Program-made: the position numbers and the translations under genes
NCBI GenBank assembly: GCA_937773465.1
Contig: CALJVK010000008.1
Coordinates: forward strand, 1 to 64,000
Reading direction: 5' to 3'
Length of the DNA: 64,000 nucleotides
Source: an uncultured Flavobacteriaceae bacterium
GTDB lineage: Bacteria > Bacteroidota > Bacteroidia > Flavobacteriales > Flavobacteriaceae
Part shown: one piece after another, positions 27,210 through 35,945 of the stretch
Layout of the letters: each line of letters opens with the position of its first letter
How positions within the stretch are numbered: the stretch's first letter is position 1
Notes under the pieces: model-generated
What the model saw: the letters and a program-made list of their open reading frames with translations, nothing else
Told to the model about the DNA's origin: nothing
Databases searched by the model: none

Positions 27210-27540
27210 TTAAGAAACACCTATTTCTTTTTCTCCACCACCCCAATATAATAAATATAATTTAGCATTTAAATCATTTAAGATAGATGGATAGCCCTAA
27301 TCATTTGATTTTTTAGCAGTTGCTACCCTAAGGGACTCAACAGCTTTTAAATTTCCACTTTCCCAATTTAAATCCGTTTTCATAAGGATAAATTCAGACC
27401 CTACTTTCCGAGTATTCCAATCTGAATTTTCAAGATTTACTTTCCTGTAAACTAGTTTTCAGGTGTGTCACCAATCCTTGAATCAATCAAATATAAAATA
27501 TTTTCTTATATAAGTAGACAAGCGTGTCTTACATCAGTTT
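27210..27540 (-). pseudogene. Disrupted small protein of unknown function
   Basis: In one minus-strand frame about 85 codons are nearly open: VNLENSDWNTRKVGSEFIL, LNWESGNLKAVESLRVATAK, then a TAG, then SILNDLNAKLYLLYWGGG and EKEIGVS with a final stop at 27210. An upstream segment ENILYLIDSRIGDTPEN joins with a frame change near 27450. Composition and codon choice look coding. I do not recognise the family. As this lies just upstream of the acyl-CoA synthetase and resembles the other broken patches, sequencing error is likely, though the TAG here is not explained by one simple insertion. Confidence 0.45.
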
Positions 27541-27593
27541 AAAGAATAATACGTTTTCTAGTCTAATGGTTTTTTTAAAAAACTCATATTAAA

Positions 27594-28997
27594 TTATTTG
27601 CTTTCAATTTTTTTTCTAATTTCTTTATAAATGTCTTTTGTAATTGGGTATTTTAAAATGAATAAAATCGACACAAAATATATTGTCATTAAAACTGGGC
27701 CACCAATTATTCCAAGCTTGGAAATTGTTTCCGTGGGAATGTCATTAATATCAGTTTGGGTTGGGAATGAAATTAATTTTAATAAAATACCAGCAAAAAA
27801 ATATCCAAATCCAACAGTAAGTTTATAGGCAAATGACATTGTTGAGAAGAATAACCCTTCATGCCTTTGTTTTGTAATCGACTCGTACTGATCAACTACA
27901 TCAGCCATCATTGAATAAGCTAAACTCATTGATGTCCATAAAAAAGTAAAACCTATAGTTGATAAAATTAAATATATTCCTAATAAACTTGAGGATCCAT
28001 TTTCAGGAAAAATTCCCAAAAGTCTAAAGTTATAGGGGCTAGCCATAAAAAACCCAAATAGAATAGTACTTATAATAACACTCAATTTTTTATCAAATTT
28101 TTCACCCATTTTGGGAGCAATAAAAAGTGAAATTAAACCGGCTATTCCACCAGAGAATATGATTATTGCTATTTCATTTTGATTTAGTTCAAAATAAAAA
28201 GAAAGAAAATAGGTCGTAAGGGAATTTCCTATTCCAAAAGCTACATACACCATCATAGTAAAAAAAACAACTGATCTAAATGATTTCATTTTAAATGCAG
28301 TTAATGTGTTTTTAATTAATGAACTAATGCTTTCTTTTTTATTAAGTTTTGGTAAACTAGGTATTGTATGTTTAGTACCTAATACACTGATTATAATTGT
28401 AATTACCATTATCAGTGCACAGAACAAGGCGAATTTAGGATAGGCTTCACTATTTAAAAGTCCTGTAGACATTCCTTCTTTTGGAATAAATATATAAACT
28501 AGACCAAATAATGAAACAAATGGAGATATTAAAGTAGTAAACATTATTCTAAAACTTGTTATTACCGTTCTTTCATTATAATCTGAGGATAATTCTGCTC
28601 CAAGTGACATGCCAGGAACTATGAAAAGTGTTAAAAAAAATCTAATTAATATTGAAAAAATTGTCAACCATAAAAAAAGTTCAAATTGACTTAAGTTATC
28701 AAAAGGAGTAAATAAAAGATAGGTTGATAAGCCAAGTGGAATTGCAGACATTAACATTAAAGGATGCCTACGACCCCATTTTTTTGATTTATAATTATCT
28801 GAAATACTACCAATAATTGGATCGGATACTGCATCAAATAAAATTGCTATTAAAGTTGCTGATCCAGTATATATTTGATCAAGACCAAGGATCTGGCTAA
28901 AATAAAAGAAGACAAATACTGCATATAAAATATCTTTTATTCCAACTGAAATAAATCCAATTCCATAAAAAAATTTAGTCTTGTTATTTATATTCAT
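27594..28997 (-). CDS. GPH-family (MFS_2) cation symporter
   Basis: 467 aa, about 12 membrane helices. The N-terminus FFYGIGFISVGIKDILYAVFV and the loop DPIIGSISDNYKSKKWGRRHPLM are characteristic of the glycoside-pentoside-hexuronide:cation symporter family; loop ERTVITSFR and C-terminal SITKQRHEGLFFS also fit. It would carry a substrate across the inner membrane with Na+ or H+. Family members in non-sugar catabolic clusters are common, so the ligand need not be a sugar. It diverges from the carboxylase operon at 29114. Confidence 0.88.
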   Translation of the reverse strand: MNINNKTKFFYGIGFISVGIKDILYAVFVFFYFSQILGLDQIYTGSATLIAILFDAVSDPIIGSISDNYKSKKWGRRHPLMLMSAIPLGLSTYLLFTPFDNLSQFELFLWLTIFSILIRFFLTLFIVPGMSLGAELSSDYNERTVITSFRIMFTTLISPFVSLFGLVYIFIPKEGMSTGLLNSEAYPKFALFCALIMVITIIISVLGTKHTIPSLPKLNKKESISSLIKNTLTAFKMKSFRSVVFFTMMVYVAFGIGNSLTTYFLSFYFELNQNEIAIIIFSGGIAGLISLFIAPKMGEKFDKKLSVIISTILFGFFMASPYNFRLLGIFPENGSSSLLGIYLILSTIGFTFLWTSMSLAYSMMADVVDQYESITKQRHEGLFFSTMSFAYKLTVGFGYFFAGILLKLISFPTQTDINDIPTETISKLGIIGGPVLMTIYFVSILFILKYPITKDIYKEIRKKIESK

Positions 28998-29036
28998 TAA
29001 TTTATAATTTTTATTAAGATATTATAATAAGATGAT

Positions 29037-29054
29037 ATAGTATTCAATTATTAA
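29037..29054. promoter_or_regulatory. Weak copy of the inverted-repeat operator (site 6)
   Basis: TAGTA-N6-TATTA, one mismatch in the arm relative to the core TAGTA-N6-TACTA. It lies in the 116-base divergent spacer between the symporter and carboxylase genes. Confidence 0.35.
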
Positions 29055-29113
29055 CATGTTTTCATTTATTTTGTATTTTTAATGATTATATAACACCTCA
29101 GACATTTTATTTA

Positions 29114-30712
29114 ATGAAAGTTCGCAAGCCAAGTGTAGATGTTTTAAGTTCAAATTTTATTGAAAATGAAATTTCAATGATGAAATTATTAAAAGAACTT
29201 AACTCTTATTTTAAGTTATCGAAAATTGAAGGAAGTAAAGATAAAATTAAAAGAACTAGAAGCAGAAAAAAACTTCTCGCTAGAGAAAAAATTGATTTAT
29301 TGCTAGATAAAAACAGACCCTATATTGAGTTAATGCCTCTTGCTGGCTTAAAGCATGAAAATGGATTTGGTGCTGGAGGAACTACTGTTGTGATATTAGG
29401 ATATGTTTCTAATGTACTTTGTTTGATAAATGCAAATGTTTCTACAAGAAAAGCCGGAGCAATTGATTATGCTACTAGTTTAAAAAACCTAAGGTTATCC
29501 CAAATTGCAAGTGAAAATAAATTATTAACTATAAATCTTGTTGAAAGCGGTGGAGCTAATTTACCAGATCAAGATAGAGTTTTTAATAACTACGGAAAGT
29601 TCTTTTTGGAAATGTCTAGAAGATCTAAACAAGGAATTCCGACTATTTCTGTTGTCTTTGGAAATGCAACAGCAGGCGGAGCTTACGTCCCTGGCATGTC
29701 TGATTATTCAATTTTTCAACAGAACACTGCTAAAGTATTTTTAGCTGGGCCTCCGTTAGTAAAAATGGCAACTAATGAAGTTGCTAATGATGAGGAATTA
29801 GGAGGAGCTCAAATGCATAGTAGTATTTCGGGGGTTTCAGATTTTTTAGCTAAAGATGAAAAGGATGCTTTAGAAATAACAAAAAATTTAATTACAAAAA
29901 TTAAGCCGCCAACAGAAAATAAGTATGAAGGTGATGCCACTGAACCAAAATTTGATAAAAAAGAGATTTTAGGAATTATTCCTTCACATTTAAAAAAATC
30001 ATTTGATATTAGAGATCTAGTCAAAAGATTTGTTGATGGTTCTGAATTTTTAGAGTTTAAAGAAAATTATGGCAGAACAATGTTTTGTTGTTGGACAAAA
30101 ATAAATGGTTACCCTGTTGGAATTATTGCCAATAATGGTGTGATTTTTATTGAGTCGGCAAGAAAAGCCACTCATTTTATTCAATTGGCTAATAAATCAA
30201 ATACTCCTTTACTATTTATCCATAACACAACAGGATTTATGGTAGGTAAAAAGTATGAACAAAACGGTATGATTAACGTTGGATCTCAATTAATTCATGC
30301 TGTTTCTGGAAGCACAGTCCCGCATATTAGTCTTCAAGTTGGTAATTCTTATGGTGCTGGAAATTATGCAATGTGTGGTAGATCTTTTGAACCTCGATTT
30401 TTATTTTCATATCCCAATGCAAAATCTGGTGTTATGGGAGCAGATCAGTTGTCAGGTGTAATGGAAATTGTGAAAAGAAATTCGGCATCTTCATTAAATA
30501 AAGTTATTGATGAAGAGAAACTTAAAATCGAAAAGAAAAAGCTAGCTGAGCAGGCTGATGAAAAGGCAAGTGTTTGGCATACAACATCAGAAGTATGGGA
30601 TGATGGAGTTATTGATCCAACAGAAACAAGAAAATATTTATCCCTAGCATTAGCAACTGTTTACACTAATGAAATAAAAGGATCTAATTCCTTTGGAATA
30701 TTTAGAATGTAA
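29114..30712 (+). CDS. Acyl-CoA carboxylase carboxyltransferase (beta) subunit, methylcrotonyl/geranyl-CoA type
   Basis: 532 aa carboxyltransferase. N-terminal half: RKKLLAREKIDLLLD, FGAGGTTVV, VESGGANLPDQ, FGNATAGGAYVPGMSDYSI and LAGPPLVKMATNE. C-terminal half: GIIANNGVIFIESARKATHF, HNTTGFMVGKKYE, GNSYGAGNYAMCGR and GVMGADQLSGVM. The acyl-CoA loops resemble 3-methylcrotonyl- and geranyl-CoA carboxylases more than propionyl-CoA carboxylase. It transfers CO2 from biotin to a branched enoyl-CoA. No biotin carboxylase/BCCP alpha subunit is in the window, so it must borrow one. An enoyl-CoA hydratase follows after 8 bases, as in atuC-atuE and liu clusters. Confidence 0.9.
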   Translation: MKVRKPSVDVLSSNFIENEISMMKLLKELNSYFKLSKIEGSKDKIKRTRSRKKLLAREKIDLLLDKNRPYIELMPLAGLKHENGFGAGGTTVVILGYVSNVLCLINANVSTRKAGAIDYATSLKNLRLSQIASENKLLTINLVESGGANLPDQDRVFNNYGKFFLEMSRRSKQGIPTISVVFGNATAGGAYVPGMSDYSIFQQNTAKVFLAGPPLVKMATNEVANDEELGGAQMHSSISGVSDFLAKDEKDALEITKNLITKIKPPTENKYEGDATEPKFDKKEILGIIPSHLKKSFDIRDLVKRFVDGSEFLEFKENYGRTMFCCWTKINGYPVGIIANNGVIFIESARKATHFIQLANKSNTPLLFIHNTTGFMVGKKYEQNGMINVGSQLIHAVSGSTVPHISLQVGNSYGAGNYAMCGRSFEPRFLFSYPNAKSGVMGADQLSGVMEIVKRNSASSLNKVIDEEKLKIEKKKLAEQADEKASVWHTTSEVWDDGVIDPTETRKYLSLALATVYTNEIKGSNSFGIFRM

Positions 30713-30720
30713 TATTTACT

Positions 30721-31533
30721 ATGAATTATTTTAATGAAATAGATATTCAAAATATAAAATCATATAAATTTGATTTTATTGAACTAGACGAAACAGATTT
30801 TGTCTTTACAGTCACATTGAATCGTCCAAAAAAGAAAAACGCTTTACATCCTCAAATGATTAATGAAATAGCATTTGCCTTTCAATATGCATTTTATAAT
30901 GATAATGTTAGAGCCGTATTGTTAAAGTCTAATGGAGATGTGTTTTGTTCTGGATTAGATCTGAAAGCCTTAAATGGTAATATTGAAAAAAACAACTCAA
31001 CTGTTCCTAAAGCCAATTCAAAAGTTTTGATTGGAGAATTATTTAATAAATTATATAAACCTAAAATTTGCCAGTTAGAGGGTGATGTTTATGCTGGTGG
31101 GTTTTTAATTATTGCTGGTTGTAATTATGTTGTCTCTAAAGATGGAATTATTTTAGGTTTACCTGAAGTTAAAAGAGGATTATTTCCAATGCAAGTAATG
31201 GAGTCTTTATCAAAAGTTATTTCTGTAAGGAATTTGGTTGATTGGTGTATTCGGGGGTATAATTTAGATGTTATAACTGCACACCAGTGGGGACTAATTT
31301 CTGTTGTAACAAATCAAGTTGAAATTGAATCGGTTGTATCAAAATGGTTAAATGAAGTAGTTAGTAATTCACCAATAGCAATAAAATATGGTTTAGAGGC
31401 AATGGATACGATTAGCTCCAGTGAATCTAATCATAAGTATCTTGCCGAAATGTTAGAATTAGTTCTGAAATCTGAAGACGCTAATGAAGGTATTTCTGCT
31501 TTCAAAGAAAAAAGAAAACCCAATTGGAAATAA
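30721..31533 (+). CDS. Enoyl-CoA hydratase/isomerase family protein
   Basis: 270 aa crotonase fold. VTLNRPKKKNALHP (about 30-43), FCSGLDLKAL (oxyanion hole part 1, about 77-86), GDVYAGGFLIIAGCNYVV (oxyanion hole part 2) and LPEVKRGLFP. The Glu of the first catalytic position is absent in the usual place (AGGF), while LPEVKRG keeps the second. Possible roles are hydration of a 3-methylglutaconyl- or isohexenylglutaconyl-type CoA made by the carboxylase just upstream, from which it is 8 bases away (inference). Confidence 0.85.
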   Translation: MNYFNEIDIQNIKSYKFDFIELDETDFVFTVTLNRPKKKNALHPQMINEIAFAFQYAFYNDNVRAVLLKSNGDVFCSGLDLKALNGNIEKNNSTVPKANSKVLIGELFNKLYKPKICQLEGDVYAGGFLIIAGCNYVVSKDGIILGLPEVKRGLFPMQVMESLSKVISVRNLVDWCIRGYNLDVITAHQWGLISVVTNQVEIESVVSKWLNEVVSNSPIAIKYGLEAMDTISSSESNHKYLAEMLELVLKSEDANEGISAFKEKRKPNWK

Positions 31534-31567
31534 ATATCTAATAATATTATGCATACATAGTATTAAT

Positions 31568-31599
31568 TTATAGTTTAGTATTTCAATACTAAACTATAA
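31568..31599. promoter_or_regulatory. 32-base perfect inverted-repeat operator candidate (site 3)
   Basis: 14-base arms (TTATAGTTTAGTAT and its complement) around TTCA. The core TTAGTAT/ATACTAA is at 31575-31592. It ends 15 bases before the reductase ATG in an 80-base spacer, so it overlaps the likely promoter or translation start region of the reductase-thiolase unit. Confidence 0.75.
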
Positions 31600-31613
31600 T
31601 CCACAATATTATT

Positions 31614-32606
31614 ATGAAAAATAAAGTAGTTAGATTAACAAAACGACCTAATGGCTTTCCTTCAAAAGAAACATGGTCAAACAGTACAGATGAAGTTCGA
31701 GAAATTGAAAAAGATGAAATTCTTCTAAAAAACTTATATGTTTCATTAGATCCGGCAATGAGAGGCTGGCTGAACGAAACTAGATCTTATATTCCACCTG
31801 TTGAAATTGGTGAAGTCATGAGAGCCGGAACAATTGGTGAAGTTATAAAGTCTAAAAATTCAAAATTTAATGAAGGTGATATACTTTCTGGATGGGGTGG
31901 AGTACAACAGTATTCAATTTCTAATGGAGAAGGATATTTCAAAGTTCCAACAACTCAAATACCATTACCAACTTACATAGGAACTCTAGGAATGCCCGGC
32001 ATGACTGCTTATTTTGGAATTCTAGAAGAAGGTAAAATTAAAGAAGGTGATACTGTTTTAGTTTCTGCTGCTGCTGGTGCTGTTGGAAGTATTGTTGGTC
32101 AAATTGCTAAAATTAAAGGCTGTAAAGTTGTAGGAATAGCAGGAGGGAAAGATAAATGTGATTATGTTGTTAATGAATTAGGGTTTGACGGATGTGTAGA
32201 TTATAAAAACGAGAGTGTTGTAAGAGGTATTAAAAGAGAATGCCCTGATGGTATTGATGTTTATTTTGATAATGTTGGTGGCGAAATATTAGATGCTGCT
32301 CTTGTGTTTTTAAGAATGGGAGCCAGAATAGTTGTATGTGGAGCTATATCTCAGTACAATGAAATGTCTGCTAAAGGACCAAATAATTATTTATCACTTT
32401 TAGTTAATAGAGCATCAATGAAAGGAATGGTTGTATTTGATTACGCTAAAAATTATCCAACAGCCACCAAAGAAATGAGTCAATGGATTTTAGATGGAAC
32501 ATTGAAATCTAAAGAGGATATTTATGAAGGGATAGAAAACTTTTATGAAGTTTTTAAAAAATTATTTAATGGAGAAAAAAAGGGTAAATTAATATTAAAA
32601 TTATAA
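31614..32606 (+). CDS. NADP-dependent zinc-free medium-chain reductase (PTGR/curcumin-reductase type)
   Basis: 330 aa. [12 protein letters not shown] (about 41-52) and the Rossmann motif [17 protein letters not shown] (about 148-164), [27 protein letters not shown] and CGAISQYN define the zinc-lacking prostaglandin/alkenal reductase group. It reduces activated C=C bonds using NADPH. It is 2 bases from the thiolase gene and lies directly downstream of operator candidate 3. Confidence 0.9.
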   Translation: MKNKVVRLTKRPNGFPSKETWSNSTDEVREIEKDEILLKNLYVSLDPAMRGWLNETRSYIPPVEIGEVMRAGTIGEVIKSKNSKFNEGDILSGWGGVQQYSISNGEGYFKVPTTQIPLPTYIGTLGMPGMTAYFGILEEGKIKEGDTVLVSAAAGAVGSIVGQIAKIKGCKVVGIAGGKDKCDYVVNELGFDGCVDYKNESVVRGIKRECPDGIDVYFDNVGGEILDAALVFLRMGARIVVCGAISQYNEMSAKGPNNYLSLLVNRASMKGMVVFDYAKNYPTATKEMSQWILDGTLKSKEDIYEGIENFYEVFKKLFNGEKKGKLILKL

Positions 32607-32608
32607 AA

Positions 32609-33790
32609 ATGAGAGATGCATTAATTGTTTCAACAGCAAGAACTCCTTTAGGTAAATCTTATAGAGGAGCATTCAATAATACAACAGCACCAACAATGGC
32701 TGGATGGGCTATCGAAGAAGCTGTTAAAAGATCGGGAGTTGATCCTGCCAAAGTAGATGATGTAATTATGGGTGCCGCTCTTCAACAAGGAACATCACAT
32801 GGGAATATTGCTAGAAATGCAGCCTTGGCAGCAGGTCTGCCAGTTACTGTAAGCGGAATGAGTATTGATAGACAATGTTCGTCAGGAATGATGGCAATTT
32901 CTACTGCAGCTAAACAGATCATCACGGATGGAATGGATATTGTAGTAGGTGGAGGTTTAGATTCCATAAGTTTAGTTCAAACTCAAAAAATGAACTTAGA
33001 CAGGTATGTAGATAAAAAATTAGTAGCTAAACATAATCATATTTATATGCCTATGCTTCAAACAGCTGAAGTAGTAGCTAAAAGATATAAAATTTCCAGA
33101 GAAGATCAAGATCAGTACGCTTTAGAAAGTCAAATAAAAACAGCTAAAGGTCAAGAGGATGGAAAGTTTGAAGATGAAATTATTTCAGTTACAACTTCAA
33201 TGGGTATTATGGATAAAGAAACAAAAGAAATATCTTTTGTAGAAAAGACAATTTCTAAAGATGAATGTAACAGACCTTCAACAAATATTGAAGGATTAAG
33301 ATCTTTAAAGCCTGTCATTGAAGGCGGTTCAATTACTGCAGGTAATGCAAGTCAGCTTTCAGACGGAGCCTCTGCCTGTGTGTTGATGGAATCAAATGTT
33401 GCAGCTAAGCATAATGTTACTCCGCTTGGAATATATAGAGGAATTGCTGTAGCGGGTTGTGAGCCAGATGAAATGGGTATCGGTCCAATTTATGCTGTTC
33501 CTAAACTTTTAAAGCAAAACGGTCTAAAAATGAGTGATATTGGATTATGGGAATTGAACGAAGCATTTGCTGTACAAGTTATTTACTGTAGAGATGTGCT
33601 AGGTATCCCAAATGAAATACTTAATGTTAATGGAGGATCAATTTCAGTAGGTCATCCTTATGGAATGAGTGGTTCTAGAATGGTAGCTCATGCACTTATT
33701 GAAGGAAAAAGAAGAGGTGCTAAATATGTTGTTTCTACCATGTGTGTTGGTGGTGGAATGGGAGCAGCAGGTTTGTTTGAAGTTATATAA
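32609..33790 (+). CDS. Acetyl-CoA C-acyltransferase (thiolase)
   Basis: 393 aa, complete thiolase. Nucleophile Cys90 in [18 protein letters not shown] (about 315), [11 protein letters not shown] with catalytic His and the second Cys in [30 protein letters not shown] is also present. It cleaves 3-ketoacyl-CoA in beta-oxidation; sequence does not separate FadA-type from FadA6-type. It is translated after the reductase with a 2-base gap. The next unit starts 121 bases downstream with its own palindrome. Confidence 0.94.
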   Translation: MRDALIVSTARTPLGKSYRGAFNNTTAPTMAGWAIEEAVKRSGVDPAKVDDVIMGAALQQGTSHGNIARNAALAAGLPVTVSGMSIDRQCSSGMMAISTAAKQIITDGMDIVVGGGLDSISLVQTQKMNLDRYVDKKLVAKHNHIYMPMLQTAEVVAKRYKISREDQDQYALESQIKTAKGQEDGKFEDEIISVTTSMGIMDKETKEISFVEKTISKDECNRPSTNIEGLRSLKPVIEGGSITAGNASQLSDGASACVLMESNVAAKHNVTPLGIYRGIAVAGCEPDEMGIGPIYAVPKLLKQNGLKMSDIGLWELNEAFAVQVIYCRDVLGIPNEILNVNGGSISVGHPYGMSGSRMVAHALIEGKRRGAKYVVSTMCVGGGMGAAGLFEVI

Positions 33791-33866
33791 TAATCAACTT
33801 TTTTAAGTTCAAATATTTCTAGTGAAATTACTGTTTATACGTTAGAAAAGTGATTTTTTTCTTAAA

Positions 33867-33884
33867 TTAGTATCAAAACACTAA
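33867..33884. promoter_or_regulatory. Inverted-repeat operator candidate (site 4)
   Basis: TTAGTAT-CAAA-ACACTAA: the same motif with one mismatched arm pair; flanking AA/TT extend the symmetry to 33865-33886. It lies 27 bases before the FabG-like ATG in the 120-base spacer after the thiolase. Confidence 0.62.
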
Positions 33885-33910
33885 TTAGTTTAATAAATAA
33901 AAATATAATT

Positions 33911-34652
33911 ATGAAAAGATTAGATGGTCAAGTTGCTATAGTTACTGGTGGAGCACGTGGAATTGGTAAAGGAATATGTGAGGTGTTTTGTAGAGAAGGT
34001 GCAACAGTAGCTCTCTGGGATGTCCTTGATGGAAGTGAAACTGTAAAAGAAATTTCAAATAATGGTGGTAAAATATTTTATCAAAAAGTTGATGTAACTT
34101 CTCAAGAATCTGTCGATAAAGCCATTGCTGAAATTATAAAAGAGCACGGAAAAATTGAGATTTTAATTAATAATGCAGGTATTATTAGAGACAAGTCATT
34201 TTTAAAAATGTCAGAAGAAGAATGGGATTCAGTAATTAATGTAAATCTTAAATCTCTTTTTGTTGTAACTAAATCAGTAATTCCTCTTATGAAAGCAGAA
34301 TGGTTATGGTAGAATAGTTTCCGCCTCTTCAATAAATGGGTCTGCTGGAGCTTTTGGCCAAACTAATTATTGTGCTACTAAAGCTGGTATTTCTGGATTT
34401 ACAAGAGCTTTGTGTAAGGAAGTTGGTAAATACGGCATAACAGCTAATGCTGTTGCCCCTGGATTTGTAAAGTCTGTAATGTCAGATAGTATGCCTGAAG
34501 AAATTATAAATGCTGGAATAAAAATGATCCCTGTAGGTAGGATAGGTACACCAGAGGATATGGGTCATGCATACTTATTCCTCGCTTCGAAAGAATCTGG
34601 ATTTGTTAGTGGAATTACTCTTCATGCAAATGGAGGAGCAATGCCAATGTAA
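33911..34652 (+). pseudogene. FabG/PhaB-like SDR with a single-base insertion
   Basis: The frame is open to a stop at 34312 and reopens in the next frame. One extra T in GAATGGTT near 34300 explains it: without it the gene is 741 nt, or 246 aa, exactly the common FabG length. It then reads continuously through MKAEGYGRIVSASS, catalytic YCATK and CKEVGKYGITANAVAPGF to HANGGAMPM. The N-terminal TGGARGIGKG and NNAGIIRD fit a 3-oxoacyl/acetoacetyl-CoA reductase. It heads the operon with the MaoC-like hydratase, hydratase/isomerase, AbfD-like dehydratase and paired ACADs. It is probably functional. Confidence 0.85.
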
Positions 34653-34678
34653 TAATAAACTTAAAACTTAAAAAATAA

Positions 34679-35155
34679 ATGGAAAATAAAGAAGCTTATA
34701 AAACTCATTTTAAAAATTTAGAAGAAATGGGTAAAAGTGTTGGTAAAGAATTAGGAATCAGTAATTGGATTGAAATATCTCAAGAAAAGATTAATTTATT
34801 TGCAAAAATTACAGAAGACGAACAATGGATACACATTGATAAAGAAAAGTCTGATAAACATTCACCTTACAAAACCACAATAGCTCACGGTTTTATGATA
34901 TTATCTTTAGCATCACGTTTTTCATATGATACCGTAACTATTGGAAGTGTTAAGATGGGAGTTAATTACGGTGTGGACCGAGTTAGATTTACTAGTGCTA
35001 CTCCATCAGGAGGTATGGTTAGAGGAATAGTTTCTTTACTAGAATTTGAGCCAAAACCTGGGGGAGCTAAATATAAATTAGGAATTACAGTTGAACTTAA
35101 AGGTCAGGAAAAACCAGTATGTGTTGCTGAAACTTTAGCGATGGGGTACGAATAA
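34679..35155 (+). CDS. MaoC-like (R)-specific enoyl-CoA hydratase
   Basis: 158 aa hot-dog-fold protein. Hydratase signature: catalytic Asp/His in ITEDEQWIHIDKEKS (about 53-67) and TTIAHGFMILSL. YGVDRVRFTSATPSG is the usual substrate-side strand. It hydrates 2-enoyl-CoA to (R)-3-hydroxyacyl-CoA, which pairs with the FabG-like reductase 26 bases upstream. That stereochemistry suggests an alternative to the crotonase-type hydratases in the same island. Confidence 0.88.
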   Translation: MENKEAYKTHFKNLEEMGKSVGKELGISNWIEISQEKINLFAKITEDEQWIHIDKEKSDKHSPYKTTIAHGFMILSLASRFSYDTVTIGSVKMGVNYGVDRVRFTSATPSGGMVRGIVSLLEFEPKPGGAKYKLGITVELKGQEKPVCVAETLAMGYE

Positions 35156-35163
35156 AAAATATT

Positions 35164-35945
35164 ATGAATAAAGCAGTACTAATTGAAATTAGAAGACAGC
35201 ATTGCTGTAATAACATTAAACAGACCAGAAAGATATAATGCAGTTAATCAGGATCTTGATTGATGGTATAAACGATTCTTTTACAATTGTTGAAAATGAT
35301 GATAATATTAGGGCAGTTGTTTTAACAGGAAATGGTAAAGGTTTTTGCGCAGGAGCAGACATGTCAACTTTTGGATTAATTACACCTGAAGAAAGTAGAG
35401 ATTATATTATAGATAAATATAAACCATTAATGAAACGTTTTTTGGAACTTAAAAAACCAATAATTGGAGCTGTTAATGGAATTGCAGCCGGAGTTGGTGC
35501 AGCTTTTGCTTTAGCTTGTGATTTTAGAGTAATGAGTAATGAAAGTGCCATTTTATATGCTTTTATTAATATTGGTTTAGGTCCAGATGGAGGAGCTAGC
35601 TGGTTACTTTCAAGACAAGTTGGATATAGTAAAGCTTTGGAGATTGCAACAGATGGAAAAAAAATTAATGGAGAAGAATGTTTAAAATTGGGTTTAACAA
35701 ATAAGTTAGTTGATCAATCCGAAATATTAAATGTTGCTAAGGATTGGGCAAATGATTTGTCAAAAAAAGCTACTGTTGCTGTTGGAATTACAAAGCAAGA
35801 CATGATTTTTTCATTAGATAATAATTTGTATGATACTATTGAGTTTGAAGCTAAAGAGCAAGTATCTGCATTTTATAGCCATGACTTGAAAGAAGGTGTT
35901 AGTGCATTCTTAGAAAAAAGAAAAGCAAAATTTACAGGAAAATAA
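35164..35945 (+). pseudogene. Enoyl-CoA hydratase/isomerase with two single-base insertions
   Basis: The long open part starts at 35238, but the true start is ATG 35164: removing one A near 35193 and one G near 35256 gives a single 780-nt frame, or 259 aa, the normal crotonase length. It then begins MNKAVLIEIEDSIAVITLNR and continues PERYNAVNQDLIDG. Further motifs: GKGFCAGADMS (oxyanion hole), NGIAAGVGAAFALACDFR and GLGPDGGASWLL. The stop overlaps the AbfD-like ATG by one base (TAATG). It is a PaaG-like hydratase or isomerase, probably functional. Confidence 0.83.

Noticed and set aside
21692..28997. Polysaccharide-utilisation locus (SusC homologue, sulfatases, GPH symporter)
   Set aside because: There is no SusD, no glycoside hydrolase or lyase, and all neighbours are CoA- or flavin-dependent lipid-type enzymes.
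34290..34320. Programmed ribosomal frameshift in the FabG-like gene
   Set aside because: No slippery heptamer or following structure; the inserted T lies in ordinary sequence, and other genes show the same kind of single-base insertion.
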